Numbered from the stretch's first letter, positions 16,281 to 26,153 are shown. The stretch is DNA of 64,000 bases from Lysinibacillus parviboronicapiens (GCF_003049575.1 NZ_PYWI01000002.1:186001-250000); one strand, 5' to 3'. Numbers and translations: made by a program. Notes: generated from the sequence alone by a model not told the origin.

Positions 16281-18452
16281 TTGGAGAAAAGGAGTTATCA
16301 TCAAAAGATAGAAAAGATAGAGGTTTGGTATATAGCATTACCATTGCTACTGTTAATACCTCTCATAGTGTATGGTAATCAGCTCTACGGGGTTTATAAG
16401 GAAGAAAGTTACATATATTTAAATTTAATTATGCAAATACTTATTGTTGTTTTTACTATGGCAATTGCGATTCATTCTTGGCTAGTATTTTCCCACTTAT
16501 TTGCGAGTCGAACATTATACATAGGAAGCTTATTTTTTGTCATTGCGCTATTAGAAATGTCAAATATTGTTATATTTAGTGCGAATGCTTTACAAACGTC
16601 CTATATCAACGTATGGCTGCATCTGGTCATGCGATTGTGTTTAGCAATCGGCGTATTGTTTATTATTTTAAAACCTAAAAAACAATTAACAATGCATTAT
16701 CGAGTATATACATATGGTTTTTCTTTTTTATTTGTTATGTTTACACTTTTAATGTTATCTAGCCCCCCAATGAGTATACAGCCGTTTATTGAAGACGGTG
16801 ATTGGGTAATTATTGCACTCGATAAAGTGCACCTAATAGCGGCGATTCTGCAAGGTGTGACTATATATATTTTAAGTAAGCATTATAAAAAAACACCTAA
16901 ACGCGTAATGTGGCTAATGAGTGCAGCACTTTATTTAATTATTAGTGATATTTTCTTTGTTATTGGCAAAGATCTAAATGAAATTTGGAATTTTTTAGCA
17001 CTTATTTACCAATTTTATGCGTATTATTTAATTTTAAAAGCTATTTACTATACATCGGTTGAAAAGCCTTATCAACAGCTGTTAAAAATTAAGCAGGACC
17101 TTGAACACTCGCAACAGGAACTACGATTTCAAGCCTATCATGATGATATAACTCAACTACCAAATGAACGCCTGTTGCTGAAAACGTTGAAGGAAGATTT
17201 GCATGCCGATAAAGCACAAAAAGCAGTAATCGCAATTGAAATTGATCGCTTGGCAACGATTAGCGCATCTATCGGAATTAGTTATTCCAATAAAATGATG
17301 AAGCTCGTTTCGGAGAGAATTCAAGCTATTTTACCTCCGCATTACTTTGCGACAAAACTACGTGAGGGTCAATTTGTAGTTTATATTGATGATGTTCAGA
17401 CACAAGAAGAGCTATTGCAATTTTGTTTTAACTTAAAAAATGCTATGAAAAAGCCATTACAAGTAGAGTTATTCTCCCTAAACGGTAATTTAAATATTGG
17501 GATTGCTCTTCACGAAACTAGTTACTCAGGAGAAGAATTATTGATGCATGCGCAGTTAGCTATGCGGGAGGCAAGCCAAATCCCCCAAAGATTTCTTTTT
17601 TACAAACCTTTTATGTCTAGCGGTATGGCAGATCGTATTATCATGGAGCAAGAGTTACATAAAGCACTAGCCCATCAAGAGTTTTATTTAGAATATCAAC
17701 CACAAGTCAATTTAAAAACAGGTAACATTGAATCTTTAGAAGCACTTGTACGCTGGCACCACCCAACACGTGGCTTTGTACCTCCGGATATGTTTATTCC
17801 GATTGCAGAGGAATCAGGGCTTATTATTCCTCTTGGTAAGTGGATATTAGAAACAGCATGTTGCCAAGCAAAGGCATGGGAAGCACAAGGTTTGCCGCAA
17901 ATGAAGGTAGCAGTCAATTTATCGCTCGGACAGTTATTCCAGCAGGACTTGGTGCAAATGGTGAAAGGTATTTTACAACAAACTAAGCTAGAACCACATT
18001 ATTTACAACTAGAAATTACAGAAAGTATGACGATGAATATCGATCAAATGACACAATTGCTTCATGAACTAAAAGCACTTGGTATTCAAATTGCAGTCGA
18101 TGATTTTGGTACGGGATATTCTTCGTTGTCATACCTAAAAGATTTTCCAATCGATTGTTTGAAAATCGATCGTGCCTTTGTGCGTAATATTCAGCATAAT
18201 CCCAACGATGAAGCACTTGTTTCCATGATTATTTCAATGGCTAAGCATTTACGCCTTAAGGTAGTTGCCGAGGGCATTGAAGAAGTGGCTCAGCTAGCAT
18301 TCCTCATGGATGGCGGATGTGATTATATCCAGGGTTATTTATTTAGTAAACCAATTGCAGCTGAGCAGCTTACTGAAACTTTTCAAGAACTACATAGTCA
18401 TGCGGAAGAGATTTTAGGCCAGTTTAAATATGTTGAGGAATATATGATTTGA
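16281..18452 (+). CDS. membrane-bound c-di-GMP phosphodiesterase with degenerate GGDEF and EAL domains
   Basis: About 723 residues from TTG 16281, which lies six bases after GGAGGG; the GTG at 16236 has no such site. The N-terminal third has about seven or eight transmembrane helices. A degenerate GGDEF domain follows (AYHDDITQLPNERLLLKTL, but LREGQF in place of GGDEF), so no cyclase activity is expected. The C-terminal EAL domain looks complete: ESLEALVRWHHP, the metal-binding DDFGTGYSSLSYLKDFP, KIDRAFV and VAEGIE. It should hydrolyse c-di-GMP in response to a membrane signal. It stands alone between terminators. Confidence 0.93.
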   Translation: MEKRSYHQKIEKIEVWYIALPLLLLIPLIVYGNQLYGVYKEESYIYLNLIMQILIVVFTMAIAIHSWLVFSHLFASRTLYIGSLFFVIALLEMSNIVIFSANALQTSYINVWLHLVMRLCLAIGVLFIILKPKKQLTMHYRVYTYGFSFLFVMFTLLMLSSPPMSIQPFIEDGDWVIIALDKVHLIAAILQGVTIYILSKHYKKTPKRVMWLMSAALYLIISDIFFVIGKDLNEIWNFLALIYQFYAYYLILKAIYYTSVEKPYQQLLKIKQDLEHSQQELRFQAYHDDITQLPNERLLLKTLKEDLHADKAQKAVIAIEIDRLATISASIGISYSNKMMKLVSERIQAILPPHYFATKLREGQFVVYIDDVQTQEELLQFCFNLKNAMKKPLQVELFSLNGNLNIGIALHETSYSGEELLMHAQLAMREASQIPQRFLFYKPFMSSGMADRIIMEQELHKALAHQEFYLEYQPQVNLKTGNIESLEALVRWHHPTRGFVPPDMFIPIAEESGLIIPLGKWILETACCQAKAWEAQGLPQMKVAVNLSLGQLFQQDLVQMVKGILQQTKLEPHYLQLEITESMTMNIDQMTQLLHELKALGIQIAVDDFGTGYSSLSYLKDFPIDCLKIDRAFVRNIQHNPNDEALVSMIISMAKHLRLKVVAEGIEEVAQLAFLMDGGCDYIQGYLFSKPIAAEQLTETFQELHSHAEEILGQFKYVEEYMI

Positions 18453-18500
18453 AACTTTAAAAGTGCGTTTTACAATGATTCCCTTAAATCTATACCAAAA

Positions 18501-18535
18501 CAAGCACGCAAAATATAATAATTTTTGCGTGCTTG
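18501..18535. terminator. bidirectional terminator between the EAL gene and sspH
   Basis: CAAGCACGCAAAA / TTTTTGCGTGCTTG with a short A/T loop, placed between convergent genes. The flanking sequence is T-rich on both strands. Confidence 0.8.
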
Positions 18536-18544
18536 ATTGTTTTA

Positions 18545-18736
18545 TTAATGTACGAGGTATTCTTCTTTTAACTCTGAAATATCTACTTCGGATCGTTCTT
18601 CTAACGAGCGTCGTAAATGCACAGTTGCTGTTTTGCCATCATCGTGAAGCTTGTCAATCCATACAGAAACGTTATTGTAGGTTACTTCATATTCTGATGG
18701 AGAGGCGACTATCTCTTGCGCACGTTGATATTCCAA
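18545..18736 (-). CDS. sspH: H-type small acid-soluble spore protein
   Basis: A 63-residue spore protein of the SspH family: MEYQRAQEIVASPSEYEVTY at the start (compare the QRAKEILESP pattern of B. subtilis SspH), then VSVWIDKLHDDGKTATVHL and a C-terminal VDISELKEE. The start is TTG at 18734-18736, six bases after AAGGGGGG. It follows a 52-codon spore gene by 12 bases, so the two form a small forespore operon ending at the hairpin 18501-18535. Confidence 0.9.
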   Translation of the reverse strand: MEYQRAQEIVASPSEYEVTYNNVSVWIDKLHDDGKTATVHLRRSLEERSEVDISELKEEYLVH

Positions 18737-18748
18737 TCGAAGCCCCCC

Positions 18749-18907
18749 TTATTTTTTTTGCTTATTTTTTGTCACTGCATTAATAAGCTCTGTAAACTCT
18801 TGCGAAAACTCTTCTTTTACTTTGTTTGGCGCAATTTTTTGGTTTTTAGGCGTCTGAGGTAGTGAACCTTTGTTGTTACTTTGCCCTTGCTTATTGTCTC
18901 TTCCCAT
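18749..18907 (-). CDS. 52-residue putative spore protein (YfhD-like), first gene of the sspH operon
   Basis: A short gene with an excellent AAAGGAGAATCC ribosome-binding site before its ATG. The product begins MGRDNKQGQSNNKGSLPQTP and continues KNQKIAPNKVKEEFSQEFTE. The LPQTPKN and EEFSQE pieces resemble the small YfhD family of Bacillales, though similarity is limited. It is hydrophilic, Lys/Gln-rich and free of Cys, like minor spore-core proteins. A SigG/SigF-like promoter lies just upstream and sspH follows after 12 bases, both supporting forespore expression. Confidence 0.75.
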   Translation of the reverse strand: MGRDNKQGQSNNKGSLPQTPKNQKIAPNKVKEEFSQEFTELINAVTKNKQKK

Positions 18908-18937
18908 GTTGGATTCTCCTTTCAATGTGATATTTCT

Positions 18938-18968
18938 TAATATGGCATTGAAACGGATTTTTTATCAT
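18938..18968 (-). promoter_or_regulatory. candidate SigG/SigF forespore promoter
   Basis: On the minus strand: -35 ATGATA (18963-18968), an 18-base spacer, then -10 CATATTA (18938-18944), 31 bases before the start codon of the 52-residue spore gene. CATATTA fits the SigG -10 pattern CATNHTA. Confidence 0.5.
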
Positions 18969-19064
18969 GGGGAAATATTGGACAAGAAAAGTTAAGAGCA
19001 AGTTACAAATATATTTTAAGTTCAAGACCAATAATAAAAATGGCTGTTATATATTTAGCATCAT

Positions 19065-20474
19065 TTATCGTTTTATAATCGAAAAATCGTTATTTAATAA
19101 TACCCAGTTCTGTGGGAATGGGAAACCTAATGCCCAATAGCTGATACCACGCAGATTGTATTGTTTAACCATATCGAACTTCGCTTGAGCACTTCTAGCA
19201 TCCTCAAACCATACTTCATGATTTCTACCTTGTTCATCGACATAACGGAAATAAGGAGACTGTGCTGTCCTATCATATTGAATGGTTGCGCCATATTTGA
19301 CTGCTCTACTGATTGCTTCTTGTGGGCTAAATGTCTCAGCTTCTTGCCCTTGAACATGTGGCAGAAGCCAATCTCGTGCATAAATTTGAAAGCCTAAAAA
19401 TATTTTTTTAGCTGGCATAACTGACAAGGCATATTCCACAACTTTTCTCATTTCGTTAATGGGGGAGATAGCTTGTGGAGGTCCAAGTCGATAGCCCCAT
19501 TCATAGGTCATCAACACCACAAAATCTGCAATTCTCCCGTGTGCCTCATAATCATGTGCTTCATATAATGGCCCCGTTTGGCTGGCGCTTGTTTTTGGTG
19601 CAAGAGCAGTCGACACTAAATAACCTTTCGGGTGTAGACGATCAACAGCTAATTGTAGAAATTGATTGTAATTCTCTCGATCTACAGGTAGGACGTTTTC
19701 AAAATCAACATTTAACACTTTATAGCCTTTATCTTGCATCACTTGTAGTACCTCATTTATCACTTTTGTTCGTAATTCTGCACTAGATAAAATAACATGC
19801 GCTAAGTTGGACCCTGCCTCTGTTGACGAGAAGTTAGTAATAGTGAGCATAGGTAAGATGCTTTGTGAAATAGCTGCATCTATCATTGCTTTATCATTTA
19901 TTGGCTGTAATGATCCGTCTTCCTTAATCATATAAGCAAACGGGCTAAAATAAGTAAGAAGATGGCCAATGGCATTAAGTGAATCAACAGCTTCTTCACT
20001 CGATTGATACGTATAAGCATTGACTTCAATCATTGGTTTCTTTCTTGGAATAGTTAAGCTCATCCCCACATAAATGATATTGGGATTCGTAATGTCATTT
20101 TCTAAAGCTATAGCTTGAACGGTCGTACCATAACGATTGGCAATCTGTGATAAGGACTCCCCTGGCTGTACAATATGCATAATGGGTGGAATCACTAGTT
20201 TTGTTCCTGGCGTTAAAGTATCTGGATTTGTTAAGTGATTCTCTAAGATAATCGATTGAATGGACACGTCATATTGTTGGGCAATCGTCCCTAAATTTTC
20301 GCCACTTTTGACGATGTGCGTTGTATAAGGCGAAGGAATTACGAGTGATTGTCCGACCACTAATTGATTTGGATTTGGCAACGCATTTAATTGGACAATC
20401 GTATTGATGGGGACAGCGTAGCGGTTGGCAATTTGCCAAAGTGTTTCACCGGCGCTCACCACATGTATAATCAT
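19065..20474 (-). CDS. LysM-GH18 spore cortex-lytic/germination enzyme (YaaH/SleL-like)
   Basis: A 469-residue enzyme with three N-terminal LysM repeats (about residues 2-47, 51-95 and 98-142; for example VSAGETLWQIANRYAVPINT, VKSGENLGTIAQQYDVSIQS and VQPGESLSQIANRYGTTVQA), which bind peptidoglycan. A C-terminal GH18 glycosidase domain follows (about 150-469). The catalytic strand VLNVDFENVLP gives the conserved D-x-E pair. There is no signal peptide, as in spore-assembled YaaH/SleL enzymes, which cut muramic-lactam cortex during germination. AGGAGG precedes the ATG. Spore localisation is inferred from family. Confidence 0.92.
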   Translation of the reverse strand: MIIHVVSAGETLWQIANRYAVPINTIVQLNALPNPNQLVVGQSLVIPSPYTTHIVKSGENLGTIAQQYDVSIQSIILENHLTNPDTLTPGTKLVIPPIMHIVQPGESLSQIANRYGTTVQAIALENDITNPNIIYVGMSLTIPRKKPMIEVNAYTYQSSEEAVDSLNAIGHLLTYFSPFAYMIKEDGSLQPINDKAMIDAAISQSILPMLTITNFSSTEAGSNLAHVILSSAELRTKVINEVLQVMQDKGYKVLNVDFENVLPVDRENYNQFLQLAVDRLHPKGYLVSTALAPKTSASQTGPLYEAHDYEAHGRIADFVVLMTYEWGYRLGPPQAISPINEMRKVVEYALSVMPAKKIFLGFQIYARDWLLPHVQGQEAETFSPQEAISRAVKYGATIQYDRTAQSPYFRYVDEQGRNHEVWFEDARSAQAKFDMVKQYNLRGISYWALGFPFPQNWVLLNNDFSIIKR

Positions 20475-20661
20475 CCGGACACCTCCTAAGTGATTTCATT
20501 ATTGCATCTTATGTACAAAGCCATAAAATGAGTATTTATCTGATTTGTACTAAGGAGATTATCTTCATTTTTCTAGATATTAATTGTGAAATTTATATTT
20601 CTTTCTCCATGCTATGCATAGGATAGTACATGCACATGGCATGATTTGAAAAAGGAGTTGG

Positions 20662-22014
20662 ATGTTGAAAAAAGTAAAACTCACAGGAAGAATTGTTACC
20701 CCAAGTGATCCGGATTATGAACAGGCAAGAATTAATAATAACTTAAGTATTGCAAAATTTCCGAGTAAAATTGTATTTTGCCAAAATGCGAAAGATGTAG
20801 TAAATGCCTTGAGGTGGGTAAGGGAAAAAAATGAACCCTTTCGAATAAGGAGCGGTCGGCATAGCTATGAAAATTATTCTCTAGTGAATGAAGGCGTAGT
20901 AATTGATGTAAGTGATATGAACGACATATCTATCAATGTGGCCGACATGACCGCAAGAATTGAAGCAGGGGCAGATTTAGGAAAAGTATATCGTGAATTG
21001 TGGGAATCTGGTATGACCATCCCAGCAGGAACCGAAAGCAGTGTCGGAGTTGTGGGCTTAACTCTCGGTGGGGGAATTGGTATGCTCTCAAGACAGTTTG
21101 GGCTTACTTGTGATAATTTATTGGAAATTGAAATGGTCGGTGCAAGTGGCCATCTAGGAGCAGAACTTATAAAAGCCAACAACCACTTGAATAGTGATTT
21201 ATTTTGGGCTAGCTGTGGGGGAGGTGGCGGGAATTTTGGCATTGTCACTGCACTTACATTTAAGCTCCATGCCATTTCAGATGTGTCTATTTTCTCAATC
21301 ACGTGGGGCTGGGAGGACTTTGAGGTCGCCTTTGATGCTTGGCAAAAGTGGGCTCCTTATACAGACGAACGCTTAACCTCACAGCTTGAGCTCAAATCAA
21401 AGGAAGTGGGTGAAATTGTTGCGCAGGGAGAGTTTGTCGGTTCAGCACATGAATTAAAAAAACTTCTTCGACCATTAAGGAAGACTGGCTCACCGATAAG
21501 GGTATGGATAAAGGAAGTCCCTTACATTAAAGCGGTACGATTTTTTGATGTCCCAAGTGGCAATGTACCTGCTCTTCGCAAAAGGTCTGGTTCGTTTATT
21601 GAGAAGCCATTTCCCCATGCTGCTATTCGAAGAATGAAAGCATTTTTAGCTAACGCACCAAATAGAAATGCTAAAATTTGGCAGCAATCGCTGCGAGGCG
21701 CTGTCAGTCAGGTTGCATCAAATCGTAGTGCCTATTTTTATAGGAACGCCCTCATTGCCCAAGAGTACCTCACTACATGGGAAAAGCCACAAGAAGAGAA
21801 CCAAAACATTCAATGGATAGAGGACTTGAGACGTGCATTATCGCCTTATACTGCTGGTGATTACGTAAATTTCCCTGATCACTATATAAAAGATTGGCCT
21901 AGCGCTTATTATGGACGTAATTTCAGACGCCTTAGAGAAGTAAAGACGAAATATGATCCATTCAATGTCTTTACATTTCCTCAAAGTATCCCACCTGTTA
22001 GGAAATGGATTTGA
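20662..22014 (+). CDS. berberine-bridge-like FAD-linked oxidoreductase
   Basis: A 450-residue flavoprotein of the BBE-like family (B. subtilis YgaK and spore-coat CotQ type). The FAD-binding PCMH domain covers about residues 35-205. RSGRHSYENYS supplies the His, and FGLTCDNLLE the Cys, that attach FAD bicovalently in this family. GLTLGGGIGMLSR and GGGGGNFGIVT are the nucleotide-binding loops. The C-terminal BBE motif YYGRNFRRLREVKTKYDP is intact. AAAGGAG precedes the start, which may be ATG 20662 or TTG 20665. The substrate is unknown. Other spore genes are close, but coat localisation is only a possibility. Confidence 0.9.
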   Translation: MLKKVKLTGRIVTPSDPDYEQARINNNLSIAKFPSKIVFCQNAKDVVNALRWVREKNEPFRIRSGRHSYENYSLVNEGVVIDVSDMNDISINVADMTARIEAGADLGKVYRELWESGMTIPAGTESSVGVVGLTLGGGIGMLSRQFGLTCDNLLEIEMVGASGHLGAELIKANNHLNSDLFWASCGGGGGNFGIVTALTFKLHAISDVSIFSITWGWEDFEVAFDAWQKWAPYTDERLTSQLELKSKEVGEIVAQGEFVGSAHELKKLLRPLRKTGSPIRVWIKEVPYIKAVRFFDVPSGNVPALRKRSGSFIEKPFPHAAIRRMKAFLANAPNRNAKIWQQSLRGAVSQVASNRSAYFYRNALIAQEYLTTWEKPQEENQNIQWIEDLRRALSPYTAGDYVNFPDHYIKDWPSAYYGRNFRRLREVKTKYDPFNVFTFPQSIPPVRKWI

Positions 22015-22015
22015 A

Positions 22016-22028
22016 GGTGCCAGGCACC
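22016..22028. repeat. 13-base perfect palindrome GGTGCCAGGCACC
   Basis: The perfect inverted repeat GGTGCC-A-GGCACC starts one base after the flavoprotein stop codon. Such GGTGCC/GGCACC palindromes recur at gene ends in Bacillaceae (recollection, not checked). It occurs once in this window as far as seen. Confidence 0.6.
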
Positions 22029-22056
22029 CACACAATTTGCTACAATTATTAAACGG

Positions 22057-22103
22057 AAAAAAAGATGACATTAAGAAAAAATCCTTAAATGTCATCTTTT
22101 TTT
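22057..22103. terminator. bidirectional terminator between convergent genes
   Basis: AAAAAAAGATGACATTAAG / CTTAAATGTCATCTTTTTTT with a short loop. The A- and T-tracts let it end both the flavoprotein gene and the minus-strand helicase gene. Confidence 0.88.
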
Positions 22104-22105
22104 AG

Positions 22106-25002
22106 TTATTCTTCTACTAAATAATGATAGATATCGTGTTGCACCGGGTTTTCTAGTAACATGTTCATAGTAGCTACAGAGTATGACTTCCCTTTATCAA
22201 TTAGTTCAGCATTTTGAGCACTATTAGAATCAACAATTACTTTACCTAGGTAATAAAAATCTTTCCCCTCACCATTATGCTTTTTTACAAACAAATGAAC
22301 AGCTATATTTAAAGCATGTGAATTTACAATTGGTGCAATGTCTTTAGCTGTGATGCTTCGATTCTTTGTAGAACACCATTTGAAAATTTCTGCTGATAAA
22401 AACTCATCCATGTATTTAACTTCAGAATCATCATCTTGAGCTTTATGATAATTTACTAAGATAGGACAAGAATTCATCTTGATTCGACCACCATTAAGTG
22501 TACCTTCTTCATTGCGATCCCAATTCAGCAGTCTACAGATATCTTTTCGAGAATACTTTTTATAGAGTGTAAACGGTTGAGTAATATTATATTGTTTATT
22601 CTTCTCATAGGCGCATGAAAGAATATCAGCAAGCATGGATTTGTATTGTGATTTCTGAAGGCTAGCTTCCAGCTCGTTGTTAAAATAATATGTGTCATTT
22701 TGCAACATGATGATAGGTATTGAACCATATTTCTCTCGCGCGGTAGTGACAAAGAAATCTAAAGTTAAATAGTTCTCAACAGAAATAAGTGTTTCATCAT
22801 CTGAATATGTACCAGATTGTTCTAGTAAACGGATATAATCCATTTTTGAAACTGCGCCAGTTTTTAATAATTGATTGAGTAAAATGATTTCGTGAATTCT
22901 TTTTCCATTCATAAGCTCTAATGAAAACATTGTTAAAATAGCAAGCTCATAGCATGACAAGACAGGTACAGTTTCTTTCATTTTAGCTAAAAAGGCGTGG
23001 TAGTTTGGACTATTTTCAAAAATAACTTCGGGATCTAATGAGTTATATTTTATAAAATCAAGGAGCGTAGGGACCTTACCGAGACGATATTTTAGATCTG
23101 TGTATTTTGAGCGTAAAAATCTTACTGACGATAAATTTAACTTTTTTTCATCAATAGCTGCAAAAATCCGCTTCTTAGCAATTTCCTCAAAATTTATTGT
23201 GGAGACCCCTTGAATGTAATTTGTATTTACTGTTTTGCGCCGTATATTATCTTTGTTCATAGTTTGGTCACCAGATAATGCGATTGGAATTAAGTAATTG
23301 TTTTTATAATTACCAATAAAATCAATTACAGTGACATACTCTTTAGAATCATGTTTACGTAATCCTCGTCCAAGCTGTTGAATAAAGATAATGCTAGATT
23401 GCGTTTGACGGAGCATAATGATTTGATTTAAATAAGGGATATCAATTCCTTCATTAAAAATATCTACTGTTAAAATGTATTCAAGCTCAGATCGCTCTAA
23501 TTTTTTAATGGCCGCCTCTCGTTCTGCTTGTGAGTGGTCACCTGTAAGAGCCATTGTTTTTAAACCACGGAGATTTAATGCAGTTGATAATGCATGTGTT
23601 TCTTCTTTTGAACGACAGAATATTAATCCTCGAACTTTTTCGCCTGAATAGCCATAGTAATTGATTTTTTCGATAATATGTTTAATCCGTTCATCAGAAA
23701 CAAGGAACTGAAGTTTTGAAGTATCATCAATGAGTTCACCATCTTTTTCGTATTCAGTAACACCGAAATAATGGAAGGGACAAAGCATATCTTCTTCAAG
23801 AGCTGCTTGAAGGCGAATTTCATAGGCAATGTTATAATCAAATAGCTCGTAGGTATTGTAATTATCTGTACGTTCAGGAGTTGCCGTCATACCAAGAAGA
23901 AATTCTGGTTCAAAATAATTGAGAATGGCCTGATAAGTATTTGCTCCTGCACGATGCGCCTCATCTATTATAATATAGTCGAATTCATTCTTTTTAAATT
24001 GTAGTAAATAGCGCTGTGAAGATATAGTTTGAACGGTTGCAAATAAATACTTAGCATCTGTGTCTTTTGAGTTACCCGAAAGAATGCCGAAATCGTTTTC
24101 TGGACCACCTAGTATTTTTTGATAATCTTGCAGTGCTTTCTTTAAGATTTGCTCTCGATGTACAACAAAGAGCATTTTTTTCGGTGCAAAATTTCTTACA
24201 TCAAATGCAGATAAATATGTCTTACCTGTTCCAGTTGCTGAAATAATGAGGCCTTTCTTCGCACCAGATGCTCTGAGGTTTTTTATTTGTTCAAGAGCTG
24301 CTGTTTGCATTTTATTTGGCTGGACAGCAAGACTATCCGCTAGAGCGTTTGTTAAATATTGTACGTTAATATCCAAAGCATTTGCAGTAGTCTGTTTAAT
24401 GAATGGTTGTAGGACATAACTTTGTTTGTAATTTGTAATCCATTCTTTCGTTAATGGAATTGCTTCATACCAAGCATCTTCAAATTGCCTTTTAAAATGA
24501 TTGATAACTTCACCATTTTCTAATGATGTTAAAAACATATTCCATTCATAATTTGCTTTTAGTGCGCTATCAGTTAAATTTGAGCTTCCTACTATTAACG
24601 AATAGTAATTTTGATGTTCGAATATATATCCCTTGGAATGAAAGCCTTTAATGCCAGTCAATCGAACCTCAACATTCTCAAGCTTCAATAATTCTATAAA
24701 CATCTTCGGTTGATTAAAGTTTAAAAATGTCGAGGTTAAAATTCGACTTTTATGCCCTTAAGTTTGAGGTCATAAAGCATTGTTTTTAAGGTAGCTAGTC
24801 CGCCTTCTGTAATAAAGGCGACAGAAAAAGTAAAAGTTTTGCATGTTTTTAATTCTTGTAGTAGTGTAGATAAAACATTTTCGTGTGTTTTATTTGTTAA
24901 TAGTTTTGGCTTAAATTGCGTAGGTACAGCTCTATCTTGATCAATAAAACCTTTATAAAAAGATTGTTCAATTTTGTGAATTAGTTGCTCCATATGCTTC
25001 AC
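22106..25002 (-). pseudogene. PLD-like nuclease / superfamily 2 helicase / DUF3427 protein, frameshifted
   Basis: A large gene of about 965 codons. The first 88 codons (24736-25002) end GIKVEF and stop. One base out of frame, the sequence continues TSTFLNFNQPKMFIELLKLE into the long open frame (22106-24703); restoring a G near 24748 would give KGRILTSTFLN. The PLD domain shows GFHSKGYIF and GSSNLTDSA. The helicase core has SATGTGKTYLSAF (Walker A), IIDEAHRAG (DEAH), GMTATPERTD and QQLGRGLRKHDSKEYV (motif VI). The C-terminal DUF3427-like region follows. A Nudix gene lies 25 bases upstream. A sequencing error or programmed shift cannot be excluded. Confidence 0.85.
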
Positions 25003-25027
25003 ACCATTTCATCCAAATTCATAACCA

Positions 25028-25423
25028 TTATTTTTCATTCATAATTTTTTCAACTGCAGGTATATCAGCAGGAGCGAAGTTAAGTTCAAAAAGTTCTTTA
25101 CGAGGAACCCATCTAGTTTCAGCGTGTTCGATCGCAACGGGTATGCCTTTTAATAATCGAGCTTTATACGTTTCTAAGCGAACAATAAACTTTTCATATT
25201 CGTATGTAGTATCTTCTACTTTTTCTCCAACTTTTATAGAGCAATTAAATTCTTCTGTGATCTCTCTGGTTAATGCTTGTTCAGGCGTTTCTCCTACTTC
25301 AATTTTACCTCCAGGGAATTCCCAATAATTTGCTAATGTCATATCGGGACTTCTTAAAGCACAAAAAATCTCCTGCATCTCATTCTCAATAATTGCGCCA
25401 ACTACATGTACATTTTTTTTCAT
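25028..25423 (-). CDS. Nudix hydrolase (MutT / (d)NTP diphosphatase type)
   Basis: A 131-residue Nudix hydrolase that removes pyrophosphate from (d)NTPs or damaged nucleotides. The Nudix box is complete: GGKIEVGETPEQALTREITE followed by EF, matching GX5EX7REUXEE. YWEFPGG before the box and RWVPRKEL near the end are typical of MutT-like (d)CTP/8-oxo-dGTP enzymes. It is followed after 25 bases by the PLD-helicase gene in the same direction, so the two probably form an operon. A role in nucleotide-pool cleansing or in a repair/defence pair with the helicase is inference. Confidence 0.9.
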   Translation of the reverse strand: MKKNVHVVGAIIENEMQEIFCALRSPDMTLANYWEFPGGKIEVGETPEQALTREITEEFNCSIKVGEKVEDTTYEYEKFIVRLETYKARLLKGIPVAIEHAETRWVPRKELFELNFAPADIPAVEKIMNEK

Positions 25424-25670
25424 AAATTTTCACCCTATAATATTATTTATATAATAATCATAGCCGATTTAACGGAAATGAACAGCAAATTTTAGCAGAT
25501 TGTTTGAACGTTAAGAAATGTTTATAAATAAAGGTCAAGTAACTGTTGTTATGACTAAATATTTTAAGATATCCCCTTATCAGTTCTGCTTTATCCCACA
25601 ACACAATATAGTGAAATATACGTTTTTTTTGATTCCTTTTAATAAGATACATCTAAGGGAGGTCATGTGG

Positions 25671-26153
25671 ATGCTCTCAAAATTATTTGGTAAACGGAAG
25701 TTGCACATTTATGCACCGATGCATGGAGAGATTGTGTCGCTTGATCAAGTACCTGATCCCGTTTTTAGCGAAAAAATGTTGGGAGAAGGGCTAGCAATCG
25801 TACCTATTGATGGGCATGTTTATGCACCGATTGACGGTACAGTCATATTTGTTGCTGAGACGAAACATGCAATAGGGATTCGCGCAAAGGATGGTACAGA
25901 GCTTCTTATTCACATTGGTTTGGAAACAGTTTCTTTAAATGGGCAAGGCTTTACGGTTTTGGTGAAAGAAGAGGATCGGATATCAATGGGTCAAATACTA
26001 ATTAAGGTAGATTGGCACTTTGTTCGAGAAAATGCCAAGAGCATTATAACGCCAATACTCATCACTAACAGCAAAGAGCGACAAATTCAATATCAAGGAT
26101 CAAAGGAATGTATTGTGGGAGAAACATTGTTAATGATTGTTATTGCAAAGTAA
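25671..26153 (+). CDS. PTS glucose-type EIIA component
   Basis: Sugar phosphotransferase EIIA of the glucose/GlcNAc (Crr) type, 160 residues. It takes phosphate from HPr on a His and passes it to EIIB. Family motifs are YAPMHGEIVSLDQVPDPVFS, the GEGLAIVPIDG strand, and the phosphorylated-His segment ELLIHIGLETVSLNG. The ATG at 25671 lies eight bases after AAGGGAGG; the ATG at 25665 is too close. The cognate membrane gene follows after about 270 bases. Confidence 0.92.
   Translation: MLSKLFGKRKLHIYAPMHGEIVSLDQVPDPVFSEKMLGEGLAIVPIDGHVYAPIDGTVIFVAETKHAIGIRAKDGTELLIHIGLETVSLNGQGFTVLVKEEDRISMGQILIKVDWHFVRENAKSIITPILITNSKERQIQYQGSKECIVGETLLMIVIAK

Noticed and set aside
18463-18783. 106-codon plus-strand gene overlapping sspH
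   Set aside because: It is antisense to two well-supported spore genes with ribosome-binding sites and crosses their terminator.
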